A DNA stretch of 64,000 nt, taken from JAXHMB01 sp034521755. Its GTDB lineage: Bacteria; Bacteroidota; Rhodothermia; Balneolales; Balneolaceae. The stretch is taken from contig JAXHMB010000001.1 in assembly GCA_034521755.1 (NCBI GenBank), forward strand, positions 62,001 through 126,000, in the 5' to 3' direction. Under the pieces are notes generated by a model. That model saw nothing but the letters and a program-made list of their open reading frames with translations, was not told the DNA's origin and did no database searches. Position numbers and translations under genes: made by a program. This document shows positions 36,244 through 44,009 of this stretch, in pieces; position 1 is the stretch's first letter, and every line of letters begins with the position of its first letter.

Positions 36244-37242
36244 ATGATATTACAAAAGCCTGTTACTTTAAACAATAAGAACGGTGATCCCAGAAAGGTG
36301 GGGTTTGAGCTGGAGTTTTCAGGTCTGGAGCTAGATAAGACTGCGGATCTCATCAAAGAATTGTATGGCGGTGAAATTATTGAGAAGCATCGGTATGAGT
36401 ATGAAGTGAATAATACTGATTTGGGTAACTTCAGGGTAGAGCTCGATGCCCGAATCTTACGTAAGATGGCTGATGAGGATACGCTGAAAAAGTTTGGTCT
36501 TAATTTTGAGAAAGAGAGTATTCTAAAGTCAGTAGAGGACTTTTTGGATAAGGCTGCAAAAACGGTAGTTCCGTTGGAAGTTGTTATGCCACCTATCAGT
36601 GTCGAGACGATTCCAAAGTTGGAATCACTGCGCAGAAAACTGCAACAACACAAAGCTGAGGGTACCAAAGCTTCACTGATGCATATTTTGGGCATGCATA
36701 TCAATGTTGAAACCCCCGATTTAGAAATTTCGACATTATTACGATATCTCAGATCTATTTTATTGGTGTATCCCTGGCTATTACAAAAGTTAAATATTGA
36801 TATCACGCGTAAGCTTTCTCCCTTTGTTGATCCTTACCCAGGCAAATATGTACTTAAAGTTTTAGATGTAGATTATTCACCTTCAAAAGGTCAGTTTATT
36901 AATGATTATTTAGCATATAACGCTACCCGAAACAGGCCGGTAGATTTTCTGCCGATACTTGCCATGCTTGATGAAGAAAAAGTTAACAGGGAGCTTGAAG
37001 ATGAAAAAAATACACCGCGACCGACATTTCATTATCGCCTACCTAACAGTAACATTGATAATCCGGAATGGAGTTTTACAGAAGAATGGAACTATTGGAT
37101 GGCTGTTGAGAAACTGGCAGAAGATAAAGATCTGATTATGAAGCTCAGTAAACTTTACAGGCTAAGAGCTGCAGGCTCATTTGTTTCTTTTAAAAAGGAA
37201 TGGGCAGAAACCATAAATATATTTCTGGAGCCAGATGAGTAG
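36244..37242 (+). CDS. amidoligase-family (COOH-NH2 ligase) enzyme
   Basis: 332 residues matching the amidoligase family PF12224, a glutamine-synthetase/GCS-like ATP-dependent fold that joins an amino to a carboxyl group: VGFELEFSGLELDKTADLI at the N-terminus (GxExEF metal/ATP motif), GNFRVELDARI, EVVMPPIS, and HILGMHINVETPDL. No signal peptide or membrane helix. It overlaps by eight bases a class I glutamine-amidotransferase gene, a partnership described for this family, in which ligase and amidase make and trim gamma-glutamyl-like or other amide-linked compounds. Product unknown. Stands behind a 175-base promoter-sized gap. Confidence 0.85.
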   Translation: MILQKPVTLNNKNGDPRKVGFELEFSGLELDKTADLIKELYGGEIIEKHRYEYEVNNTDLGNFRVELDARILRKMADEDTLKKFGLNFEKESILKSVEDFLDKAAKTVVPLEVVMPPISVETIPKLESLRRKLQQHKAEGTKASLMHILGMHINVETPDLEISTLLRYLRSILLVYPWLLQKLNIDITRKLSPFVDPYPGKYVLKVLDVDYSPSKGQFINDYLAYNATRNRPVDFLPILAMLDEEKVNRELEDEKNTPRPTFHYRLPNSNIDNPEWSFTEEWNYWMAVEKLAEDKDLIMKLSKLYRLRAAGSFVSFKKEWAETINIFLEPDE

Positions 37243-38020
37243 CACAAAACCCATAATAGGTGTAACTGGTCCTGATAAAGGAGGGACTGCTGCATGGTTA
37301 TTTTCCAAACTTGCCGTAATACTGCAAGGGGGTAAGGCAATACGTATTCGTCCCAAAGATCCTCAGCCTGCAGTACAACTGGATGGGTTAATTCTGGGGG
37401 GTGGTGCAGACATAGATCCTGCCAGATATGGGCAATCGATTATAGAGTCCCCGCTTGGGAAAGGCCGAAAACCCAAAGGATTTTATCAATGGATGATTCA
37501 TCTTATTTCTCTTTTGCTTTACCCGTTTCTATTCTTGATCAGAAAGTTATCTGCTACAAAGTCCAGTGCCGTTGACATAAAAAGAGACAAGTTGGAATTT
37601 GATCTTTTAGATTCTGCCATTAAGAATAATATACCGGTACTTGGTATTTGCAGAGGATCTCAACTTATTAATATATACTTTGGCGGTAATTTGCATCAGG
37701 ATATAGATACTTATTACGGAGAGATTCCACAGGTATATTCCGTCTGGCCAAAGAAAAAAGTTGAGCTTAAAAAAGGGAGCCAGCTGAGGCAGATTATTGG
37801 TTCGAGCTCTATTTGGGTAAATGCTCTGCACCACCAAGCAGTAGATAAACAGGGTAGCGAACTGGAAGTTGTTGCCAAAGAAGAAACAGGGCTGGCCCAG
37901 GCTATTGAGCATTCTGCTTCTAGCTTTTTAATAGGGGTGCAATGGCACCCGGAATATATGCCTCAAATAAGAGCGCAGCGTAAAATATTTGGAAAACTTG
38001 TCCAGGAAGCAAAGCAGTAG
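37235..38020 (+). CDS. class I glutamine amidotransferase-like (peptidase C26) protein with a membrane insert
   Basis: 261 residues of the gamma-glutamyl hydrolase/PuuD group: oxyanion segment LILGGGADIDPARYG, nucleophile elbow LGICRGSQLIN, and the His-Glu of GVQWHPEYM. Between the first beta strands and the nucleophile it has an insert with a hydrophobic helix (YQWMIHLISLLLYPFLFLI, about residues 89-107), not seen in PuuD, that may dock it on the membrane. GGAG precedes the ATG, which overlaps the amidoligase stop (ATGAGTAG). Predicted to hydrolyse the amide made by, or supply ammonia to, the neighbouring amidoligase. Confidence 0.85.
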   Translation: MSSTKPIIGVTGPDKGGTAAWLFSKLAVILQGGKAIRIRPKDPQPAVQLDGLILGGGADIDPARYGQSIIESPLGKGRKPKGFYQWMIHLISLLLYPFLFLIRKLSATKSSAVDIKRDKLEFDLLDSAIKNNIPVLGICRGSQLINIYFGGNLHQDIDTYYGEIPQVYSVWPKKKVELKKGSQLRQIIGSSSIWVNALHHQAVDKQGSELEVVAKEETGLAQAIEHSASSFLIGVQWHPEYMPQIRAQRKIFGKLVQEAKQ

Positions 38021-38028
38021 CTTATTGA

Positions 38029-38349
38029 TTATGTATCCACTTTATAGTCTACAAAGTAGCGCTCTTCAACCACAGAATTGATGAATTTAATAGCTTTCTT
38101 GTGGTGCTCATTACGCGTATACATGGTATAGTCAAGCTCCGTTTCAAAGTCTGAGATTAGAACCACATCGTATGCAGAACCCATTTCTTCATCATCTTCG
38201 GTGATGTTGATACCTACTTCCACATTTTTTATCTCATCGATATTAATTTTTAAGCCTTCGAGAATGAGCTTCATTTTCTCAGCATTTTTCTCTTTTGTTG
38301 CACCTTCGGCTTCGTCTTTAAGTTTCCACATTACAACGTGACGAATCAT
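38029..38349 (-). CDS. Dabb-domain (stress-responsive alpha/beta-barrel) protein
   Basis: 106 residues, one dimeric alpha/beta-barrel domain starting MIRHVVMWKLKDEAEG, with the conserved YDVVLISDFET strand and the NEHHKKAIKFI helix near the end. Dabb proteins are ferredoxin-like dimers of varied or unknown function. A good AGGAG site precedes the ATG. It lies downstream of the HU-LysM gene on the same strand, with an 85-base gap, and converges on the amidotransferase gene. Confidence 0.9.
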   Translation of the reverse strand: MIRHVVMWKLKDEAEGATKEKNAEKMKLILEGLKINIDEIKNVEVGINITEDDEEMGSAYDVVLISDFETELDYTMYTRNEHHKKAIKFINSVVEERYFVDYKVDT

Positions 38350-38434
38350 ATATTTCTCCTGCTAGGTTATAAGTTTTTGCTTTCTTTTAATTTTAGATAA
38401 TCTGTTTAAAGAAAGGCGTTTATGCAAACACCCA

Positions 38435-40681
38435 TTATTCCTGATTGGCAAATACCAGATCATCCTCATCCACTTGAATATCAACGTAATCTAATACATC
38501 AGCATGGTATTTTTTAGCTGTGTAAAGATAGAATTTTGCCTCCTCCATCTCACGTTCTTTATACCAGCTGTAGGTTTCTGCAAAAGCAATAGCAACTTGC
38601 AGTGAATCATTATTGGTCAGGCTGCCATCCGCTCCTTGGGGCATGGGTATCTCTAGTTTTTGACCAATTCTAATAATATTGGGATTCTCAATATCTGTTT
38701 TATTTTCGTCATAAATCCATGGCCAACGGTAAGGATCTTGATAGTTAACATCTGCCAAGCTCCATAATGTTTCTCCCTTTTCAACGGTATGCGAAACCAG
38801 TTTTGTATTTCCGGTAGAAGGTGTCGTTGATGCTGTTTTAGAATTGGAGGAGCCTGTAGTTTTTTTGTTTGCTGCTGATGCTTTTGAGTCAGTTTTCCCG
38901 GTACTTTGTTGTGCTTTTGTATCTCCACTGGTGGCTGGATCATCAGGAACAGTATTTTGAGGTGGAGTGGTTGTCATTCCCGTTGAAGCAGAAGAGGTGT
39001 CATTGGTATTATTGCTAGATCCTTGGCCACTGTACATGAGGAAGTACCATGAAGCACCTGCCAGTAAAATAATTACAATTGCAGCAGCAATAATCCACAT
39101 GCTGCCACCGGTATTTCTTTTTCTCTTTAAAGTGCGATCTTTAAATACAGGAGGTTGATACGTTTTTCCTTTTTCCTCATGTTGCTCTTCATGATCTTCA
39201 ACAGGTTCATCTGTTTCATTGAATTTTTCATTGAGCGGTATTTCTTCTTCAGCTAATTCATCCTCTTCATTTTCTACCTCTTCTTCATCGGCTGGAAGTG
39301 CATACATTTCATATTCTTCCCCGTCAGGATCTTCAATGGGCTCATCATTCAGTTCGTTGTGGTCATCCTGCTCGAATGGGAAATCTTCTGTTTCTTCTAC
39401 TTCATCTTCATCATCATTTGTGTCATCAGAAACACTGTCTTCAGGAGTGAGTTGCTTAACATCGTCATCTAAATCTTCTTTCGCGTCAAATTTATCTTCC
39501 GTTTTTTCTTCGGCTTCAACCTGTTCTTCTTCAATTAGATGCTGCTCGTCCTCAGCTATATCTTCAGGCTCCTCATCATTATCTTCGACTTCTTCTGCTT
39601 GTTCGCTAAAATCTTCAATTTCAAAAGCCGGTTCTTCCTGTTTTTCTGATGGATATTTTTCCTCATCAGGATCTTCAAGGGGCTCATCATCCAGTTCGTT
39701 GCGGTCATCCTGTTCGAATGGGAAATCTTCTGTTTCCTCTACTTCATCTTCATCATCATTTGTGTTATCAGAAGCACTGAATTCAGGAGTAAATTCTACA
39801 ATATCGTCATCAAAATTTTCTTTTTCCTCCAATTCTTCTTCGGGTTCAGGTTCCGTTTTTTCTTCAGCTTCTACCCGCTCTTCTTCAATTAGGTCCGGCT
39901 CGTCCAGATCCGGTTCGTCCTCAACTATATCTTCAGGCTTGTCAGCTGTATCTTCGTCTTTTTCTGGTTGTTCGCTAAAATCTTCAAGTTGAAAAGCCGG
40001 TTCTTCCTGTTCTTGTGATTCTTCTTCATCACTAAAATCGAAGGGATCCAGATTATCTTCGAAACTGTCTTCTTCAGATTCTTCATTCTCATCTTCCTCA
40101 TAATTCCAGGGCGAATCATCATCCGGGGTATCACCAGTATTCATTTGCTCATCGTATTCGTTATCGTTGGTTTCTTTATTATCGTCCTCTTCCATATCAA
40201 GTAAAAATGGATGGATATCTTCTGATTCAGTCTCTTCCTCCTGAGTTTGTTCAGTTTCAGATTCGACAGAGGGAGGAGGTGCCGTAGGAATAAATTGTTC
40301 TTCTTCATTAGAACCGGAATCAGGCTGGTCAGCCGATATTTCCTCTTCCTGGCTATCGTCTTCTTCAAGTAGTTCTGGCTCAAGATGATTGTATGGTGCA
40401 TTTACCAGTTCGCGAAGATTCTTGTAGGGTTTAAAGATTGCTTTCTGGTGAGCAGGAATGGTAATCTTTTCGCCGGTTTGTGGATTTACGCCTTCTCGTT
40501 CATCCATTTCCCGGAGTTCAAATTTGCCAAACCCAGCCATATTAACAGAATCATTCTGTTGCAGTCCATCATTAACTATAGATACAAAATTCTTTATAAA
40601 ATCGTGGGTAAACTGCTTGGGTTTCCCCGATTCTTCGGCAATAGCGTCAATTAATTCCTGAAATGTAATCTTTTTGCTCAT
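38435..40681 (-). CDS. HU-domain, acidic-linker, transmembrane, LysM protein
   Basis: 748 residues with a remarkable layout. Residues 1-92 are an HU/IHF-type DNA-binding domain (ITFQELIDAIAEESG, MAGFGKFELREMDERE, NPQTGEKITIPA). About 95-505 is an extremely acidic Glu/Asp linker with a tandem duplication. A basic patch (KDRTLKRKRN) then precedes a single membrane helix (528-550), a Ser/Thr/Lys linker, and a LysM domain (about 630-680: HTVEKGETLWSLADVNYQDP to IRIGQKLEIP) that should bind peptidoglycan, ending in a short helical region. Topology by charge: HU in the cytoplasm, LysM in the periplasm. It would link DNA to the cell wall. Starts three bases after the small HU gene. Confidence 0.87.
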   Translation of the reverse strand: MSKKITFQELIDAIAEESGKPKQFTHDFIKNFVSIVNDGLQQNDSVNMAGFGKFELREMDEREGVNPQTGEKITIPAHQKAIFKPYKNLRELVNAPYNHLEPELLEEDDSQEEEISADQPDSGSNEEEQFIPTAPPPSVESETEQTQEEETESEDIHPFLLDMEEDDNKETNDNEYDEQMNTGDTPDDDSPWNYEEDENEESEEDSFEDNLDPFDFSDEEESQEQEEPAFQLEDFSEQPEKDEDTADKPEDIVEDEPDLDEPDLIEEERVEAEEKTEPEPEEELEEKENFDDDIVEFTPEFSASDNTNDDEDEVEETEDFPFEQDDRNELDDEPLEDPDEEKYPSEKQEEPAFEIEDFSEQAEEVEDNDEEPEDIAEDEQHLIEEEQVEAEEKTEDKFDAKEDLDDDVKQLTPEDSVSDDTNDDEDEVEETEDFPFEQDDHNELNDEPIEDPDGEEYEMYALPADEEEVENEEDELAEEEIPLNEKFNETDEPVEDHEEQHEEKGKTYQPPVFKDRTLKRKRNTGGSMWIIAAAIVIILLAGASWYFLMYSGQGSSNNTNDTSSASTGMTTTPPQNTVPDDPATSGDTKAQQSTGKTDSKASAANKKTTGSSNSKTASTTPSTGNTKLVSHTVEKGETLWSLADVNYQDPYRWPWIYDENKTDIENPNIIRIGQKLEIPMPQGADGSLTNNDSLQVAIAFAETYSWYKEREMEEAKFYLYTAKKYHADVLDYVDIQVDEDDLVFANQE
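39300..40005 (-). repeat. tandem duplication inside the acidic linker
   Basis: Two diverged copies of about 115-123 codons lie in tandem. Matching blocks include EEPAFQLEDFSEQ with EEPAFEIEDFSEQ (spacing about 369 bases) and NDDEDEVEETEDFPFEQDD in both copies (spacing 342 bases). The block around 39697-39780 is nearly identical in DNA to 39355-39438. Limits are approximate. Confidence 0.8.
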
Positions 40682-40684
40682 GCC

Positions 40685-40966
40685 TTAATCTACATCTTTT
40701 ATATCTTCTTTTAAGCTTTTGCTTGGAGCAAAGTCCACCACGCGTTTTGGAGGTAGCATCATGTATTGCTCGTAGTGTGGATTGTACGAGCGACGTTTAT
40801 CTCGTGTATGAACACTGAACGTACCCAGCTCGGGTATAGTAAAGCTGTTTCCTTGGGCAAGATGATCATTAAAAATATCAAACATGAGATCCATAAGTTG
40901 ACGGGTCTCAGTCTGAGTCATATCCCAATTGTCTGCAAGTGCCGTAACCAGATCACTGGTGTTCAT
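40685..40966 (-). CDS. small HU/IHF-family DNA-binding protein
   Basis: 93 residues covering one HU-fold unit: a helical N-terminus (LVTALADNWDMTQTETRQLMD), the SFTIPELGTFSVHTRDKR beta region and the arm segment NPHYEQYMMLPPKRVVDFAPSK. It resembles IHF/HU only distantly; the arm lacks the usual RNPxTG motif. Its stop is three bases from the start of the HU-LysM gene, so the two are translationally close and could form a heterodimer through their HU folds, as HU and IHF subunits do. Divergent from aconitase with a 224-base gap. Confidence 0.85.
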   Translation of the reverse strand: MNTSDLVTALADNWDMTQTETRQLMDLMFDIFNDHLAQGNSFTIPELGTFSVHTRDKRRSYNPHYEQYMMLPPKRVVDFAPSKSLKEDIKDVD

Positions 40967-41190
40967 AACTGGAAATTATTGGTTAACTGTAATAACTCTG
41001 TAATACGTATTTAAGAAAAAATTGAGAAAAACTTAAAACTAATTTCTTGGAATGATTATAAATATGAGCTTTATAAGTTTGAAACTGCAAAAAAAGATAT
41101 TAAATCCTTAGTTTCCGAAACGATTTTAAACTTGATAAGCTTATAGTAGTCAATAACATAGCGTAATTTTTAATCAAATACGGGATAAAA

Positions 41191-43155
41191 ATGAGTCAAC
41201 CTCTTAATGTCACTCAAAAATTAATTAAAGATCACCTTGTTGATGGGGAGATGGTACCGGGAAAAGAGATTGGTATCAAGATTGATCAAACGCTTACACA
41301 GGATGCTACCGGTACTATGGTAATGCTCGAACTGGAAGCCATGGAGCTGGATGAGGCACAGACCGAACTTTCTTGTCAATATGTGGATCATAACCTCATT
41401 CAAACGGACTTTAAAAATCCCGATGACCATGTTTTCCTGAAATCTGCTGCAGAACGTTTTGGCATGTGGTTTAGTCGTCCCGGTAATGGCGTGAGCCATC
41501 CGATTGAAACCGAACGATTTGCTATTCCGGGAAAAACATTGGCCGGATCTGACAGCCATACTCCGGCTTCCGGCTGCATGGGTATGCTGGCTATTGGCTC
41601 GGGTGGACTCGATGTAGCTTTTGCTATTGCCGGAGAACCTCTCTATATCAAAATGCCAAAAGTTCTGGGCGTTGAACTAAAAGGAGAGTTGCCTGACTGG
41701 GTGAGTGCTAAAGATGCTGTGCTCGAAATGTTACGGCGCTATGATGTAGATGGTGCTACCGGTTATGTTATTGAATATTTTGGTGAGGGATTGAAAAATC
41801 TTTCCACGATGGACCGGCATGTTATTGCAAACATGGGAACTGAAATGGGGGCGACCAGTACAGTTTTTCCTGCCGATGGTGAGATTCGACGGTTTATGGA
41901 ATCTCAAGAGCGTGGACATGAGTTCGTAGAACTTAAAGCCGATGAGGGTGCAGAATACGATAAGTACGAAGAACTTATTCTTGATGACGTTGAGCCCCTT
42001 ATTGCATTGCCAAGCAGTCCCGGCAATGTAGTTCCGGTACGTGAAGTAGAAGGGCAGGATATTTATCAGTCTTATATTGGGTCTTCTGCCAATCCGGGTT
42101 ATCGAGACTTCTGGATTTCTTCGGAAATTGTTAAAGGGAAAACAGTAAATGATAATGTCTCATTTGATATCAACCCGACATCGCGACAGATTATTGAAAA
42201 TATGGTGAAGAATGATGTGATGTTTAACCTGGTACAATCCGGCGCACGTATTCACCAAGCAGGTTGCAATGGATGTATCGGTATGGGTCAGGCACCTGCA
42301 ACGGGGCAAAATAGTTTACGTACAGTGCCACGTAATTTCCCTGATCGATCTGGTACTCCTGAAGATTCTGTATTTTTGGTAAGTCCGGAAACAGCTGCAG
42401 CTTCAGCACTGACAGGAAAAATAACAGATCCTCGGGACTTGGAAGATTTATATAATATGGAGTATCCCAAATTTGAGTATCCTCAAGAGATTCACATTAA
42501 TACAGAGATGCTTACTCCACCCAAGCCTAAGAACGAGCGTGGTGAAATCAAGAAAGGTCCCAATATTTCTACTATGCCTAACTTTGATGCACTGAAAGAT
42601 TTTGATGTGCCTGTTCTACTTAAAATGGGTGATGATATTTCAACTGATGAAATTCTCCGTGCAGGAGCAGAGGTGCTTCCTTACCGAAGCAATATCCCTG
42701 AAATAAGTAAATTTACACTCGATGTAGTAGATAAGAATTTTTATGACCGCGCGATGGAGGCCAAAGAAGAACACGGCGGACATGTAGTTATTGCCGGGGA
42801 AAACTATGCGCAAGGCTCCAGTCGCGAGCATGCTGCTATTGCTCCTCGTTATTTGGGAATGCGTGCAGTGATAGCTAAAAGCTATGCTCGAATTGGCTGG
42901 CAAAACCTAATCAACTTTGGCATTCCACCGCTGGAATTCGAAAATGATGCGGATTATGAAGATATTGACCAGGGCGATATCCTAGTTGTGAATGACATTC
43001 GTGGCGCCATTAAAAATGGCAATGAAGTGGTAATCACCAATAAAACCAAAGGAAAAGAATACACGGTCAAACATACCTTTAGCGAACGCCAGAAAGAGGC
43101 GGTTCTTCATGGCGGTGTAATCAATCGCTTTAAGGCGAAAAAGAAAGCAGGCTGA
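41191..43155 (+). CDS. acn: aconitate hydratase
   Basis: 654 residues; isomerises citrate to isocitrate through cis-aconitate in the TCA cycle. The [4Fe-4S] ligand cysteines are visible in ASGCMGM and in the CNGCIGMG pair, with active-site segments GSDSHTPASG, ENYAQGSSREHAA (substrate Ser/Arg) and IGWQNLINFGIPPL. It is shorter than E. coli AcnA (about 890) and corresponds to the compact bacterial/archaeal-type class of about 650 residues with the swivelling domain at the C-terminus (about 470-650). Followed by a strong terminator. Confidence 0.95.
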   Translation: MSQPLNVTQKLIKDHLVDGEMVPGKEIGIKIDQTLTQDATGTMVMLELEAMELDEAQTELSCQYVDHNLIQTDFKNPDDHVFLKSAAERFGMWFSRPGNGVSHPIETERFAIPGKTLAGSDSHTPASGCMGMLAIGSGGLDVAFAIAGEPLYIKMPKVLGVELKGELPDWVSAKDAVLEMLRRYDVDGATGYVIEYFGEGLKNLSTMDRHVIANMGTEMGATSTVFPADGEIRRFMESQERGHEFVELKADEGAEYDKYEELILDDVEPLIALPSSPGNVVPVREVEGQDIYQSYIGSSANPGYRDFWISSEIVKGKTVNDNVSFDINPTSRQIIENMVKNDVMFNLVQSGARIHQAGCNGCIGMGQAPATGQNSLRTVPRNFPDRSGTPEDSVFLVSPETAAASALTGKITDPRDLEDLYNMEYPKFEYPQEIHINTEMLTPPKPKNERGEIKKGPNISTMPNFDALKDFDVPVLLKMGDDISTDEILRAGAEVLPYRSNIPEISKFTLDVVDKNFYDRAMEAKEEHGGHVVIAGENYAQGSSREHAAIAPRYLGMRAVIAKSYARIGWQNLINFGIPPLEFENDADYEDIDQGDILVVNDIRGAIKNGNEVVITNKTKGKEYTVKHTFSERQKEAVLHGGVINRFKAKKKAG

Positions 43156-43182
43156 TAGTCCTAAATTTTTAAATGTATTCTA

Positions 43183-43212
43183 AAGCCGGGTTTTAAAGCC
43201 CGGCTTTTTAAT
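43183..43212 (+). terminator. Rho-independent terminator after aconitase
   Basis: AAGCCGGG at 43183-43190 pairs perfectly with CCCGGCTT at 43199-43206, loop of eight bases, followed by TTTT. It lies 27 bases past the stop and shortly before the MerC operator. Confidence 0.92.
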
Positions 43213-43227
43213 TGGTAAATATTTTGA

Positions 43228-43251
43228 TAGTGTGTATACTTATACACACTA
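43228..43251. promoter_or_regulatory. perfect palindromic operator of the merC operon
   Basis: An 11-bp perfect inverted repeat, TAGTGTGTATA and TATACACACTA, with a two-base centre (CT), ends six bases before the merC ATG. The second gene of the operon encodes a ribbon-helix-helix protein, a class that binds such palindromes as dimers of dimers. Its position, covering the promoter or the first transcribed bases, fits repression. The link to that regulator is an inference. Confidence 0.8.
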
Positions 43252-43257
43252 AATATA

Positions 43258-43674
43258 ATGCGTTTACTATTAAACTTAATGAATCAAGATCATCCACATT
43301 CAGCTTTTTGGGATCGGTTGGGAATTAGTATTTCCGGACTTTGTGCCATTCATTGCCTGTTTTTTCCAGTAGCTATTGCCTTGTTACCACTTTGGCCCGT
43401 AGCAGAATCAATGCATGATTGGACACATCCTATTCTTTTTATACTTATTGTGCCAACCGTGATATTTGCGCTAAAGGATAGAGAAGTTTTTGGTCCGATT
43501 GGATTATATCTGTTTAGTGGATTGCTTGTGGTTGGGGCTGCCTGGATGCTTCACGATTGGATCGGTGATTGGGGAGAGGCTGCAGTTACGATAGTGGGCA
43601 GCATGCTGCTGGTAAGAGGACATTGGATCAATTATCAAATTCACAAAAAGAAACACTGTGAGGTTAAATCATGA
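43258..43674 (+). CDS. MerC-domain membrane protein
   Basis: 138 residues with four predicted membrane helices and the MerC-family motif SGLCAIHCLFFP, whose Cys29 and Cys33 would carry a soft metal ion. MerC proteins of mercury operons import Hg(II); chromosomal MerC-like proteins outside mer operons have other or unknown metals. No merA, merP or merR is seen nearby. An alternative ATG at 43279 (MNQDHPH) would leave more room after the operator. The last four bases overlap the start of the ribbon-helix-helix gene. Confidence 0.85.
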   Translation: MRLLLNLMNQDHPHSAFWDRLGISISGLCAIHCLFFPVAIALLPLWPVAESMHDWTHPILFILIVPTVIFALKDREVFGPIGLYLFSGLLVVGAAWMLHDWIGDWGEAAVTIVGSMLLVRGHWINYQIHKKKHCEVKS

Positions 43675-44009
43675 AACGGCTCAATTTCACACTTGATGAT
43701 GAAACGGTAAGCCTGTTGGAAGATCTTTCTAAGAAATTCTATGATGGTAATAAATCACAAACAGTTAGGGCTGCTTTGGAAAGCTTGGCTGCACATACCG
43801 GTCATCAGGGTTGGGTGATTACGGGATATACTCCAAAAGAAGTTGAGGGAGAGGTGCATTGCCATGGATGCGGGGAGGAGCATGCCGAAGGTGATATTTT
43901 GTACCGGCCTGTATTTGAGCGGGGCAATAGTCCGTCAGCATTACCTAACATGCCATCTGAGAACTGGCTGGATTGTCCTGATTGTGCCGAAAAACAGTTC
44001 GTGAATTAG
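43671..44009 (+). CDS. ribbon-helix-helix regulator with a C-terminal Cys metal site
   Basis: 112 residues. Residues 1-42 form a ribbon-helix-helix (strand RLNFTLD, helix DETVSLLEDLSKKF, helix NKSQTVRAALESLAAH). The C-terminal half contains CHGCGEEH (Cys64, Cys67, His71) and CPDC (Cys102, Cys105), a probable zinc-ribbon-like metal site. The likely role is a metal-responsive autorepressor of the merC operon, comparable in logic to NikR but with an unrelated sensor half. GAGG precedes the ATG, which overlaps the merC stop (ATGA). Its stop overlaps the convergent oxidase stop by three bases. Confidence 0.8.
   Translation: MKRLNFTLDDETVSLLEDLSKKFYDGNKSQTVRAALESLAAHTGHQGWVITGYTPKEVEGEVHCHGCGEEHAEGDILYRPVFERGNSPSALPNMPSENWLDCPDCAEKQFVN

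Noticed and set aside
39219..39992. 257-residue Ser-rich open frame on the plus strand
   Set aside because: It is the mirror of the Glu/Asp-rich linker of the HU-LysM gene: GAA/GAT codons read backwards give Ser/Phe codons. No start context or recognisable domain.
43258..44009. Complete mercury-resistance (mer) operon
   Set aside because: No MerA reductase, MerP or MerR is present, so mercury resistance cannot be claimed from MerC alone.
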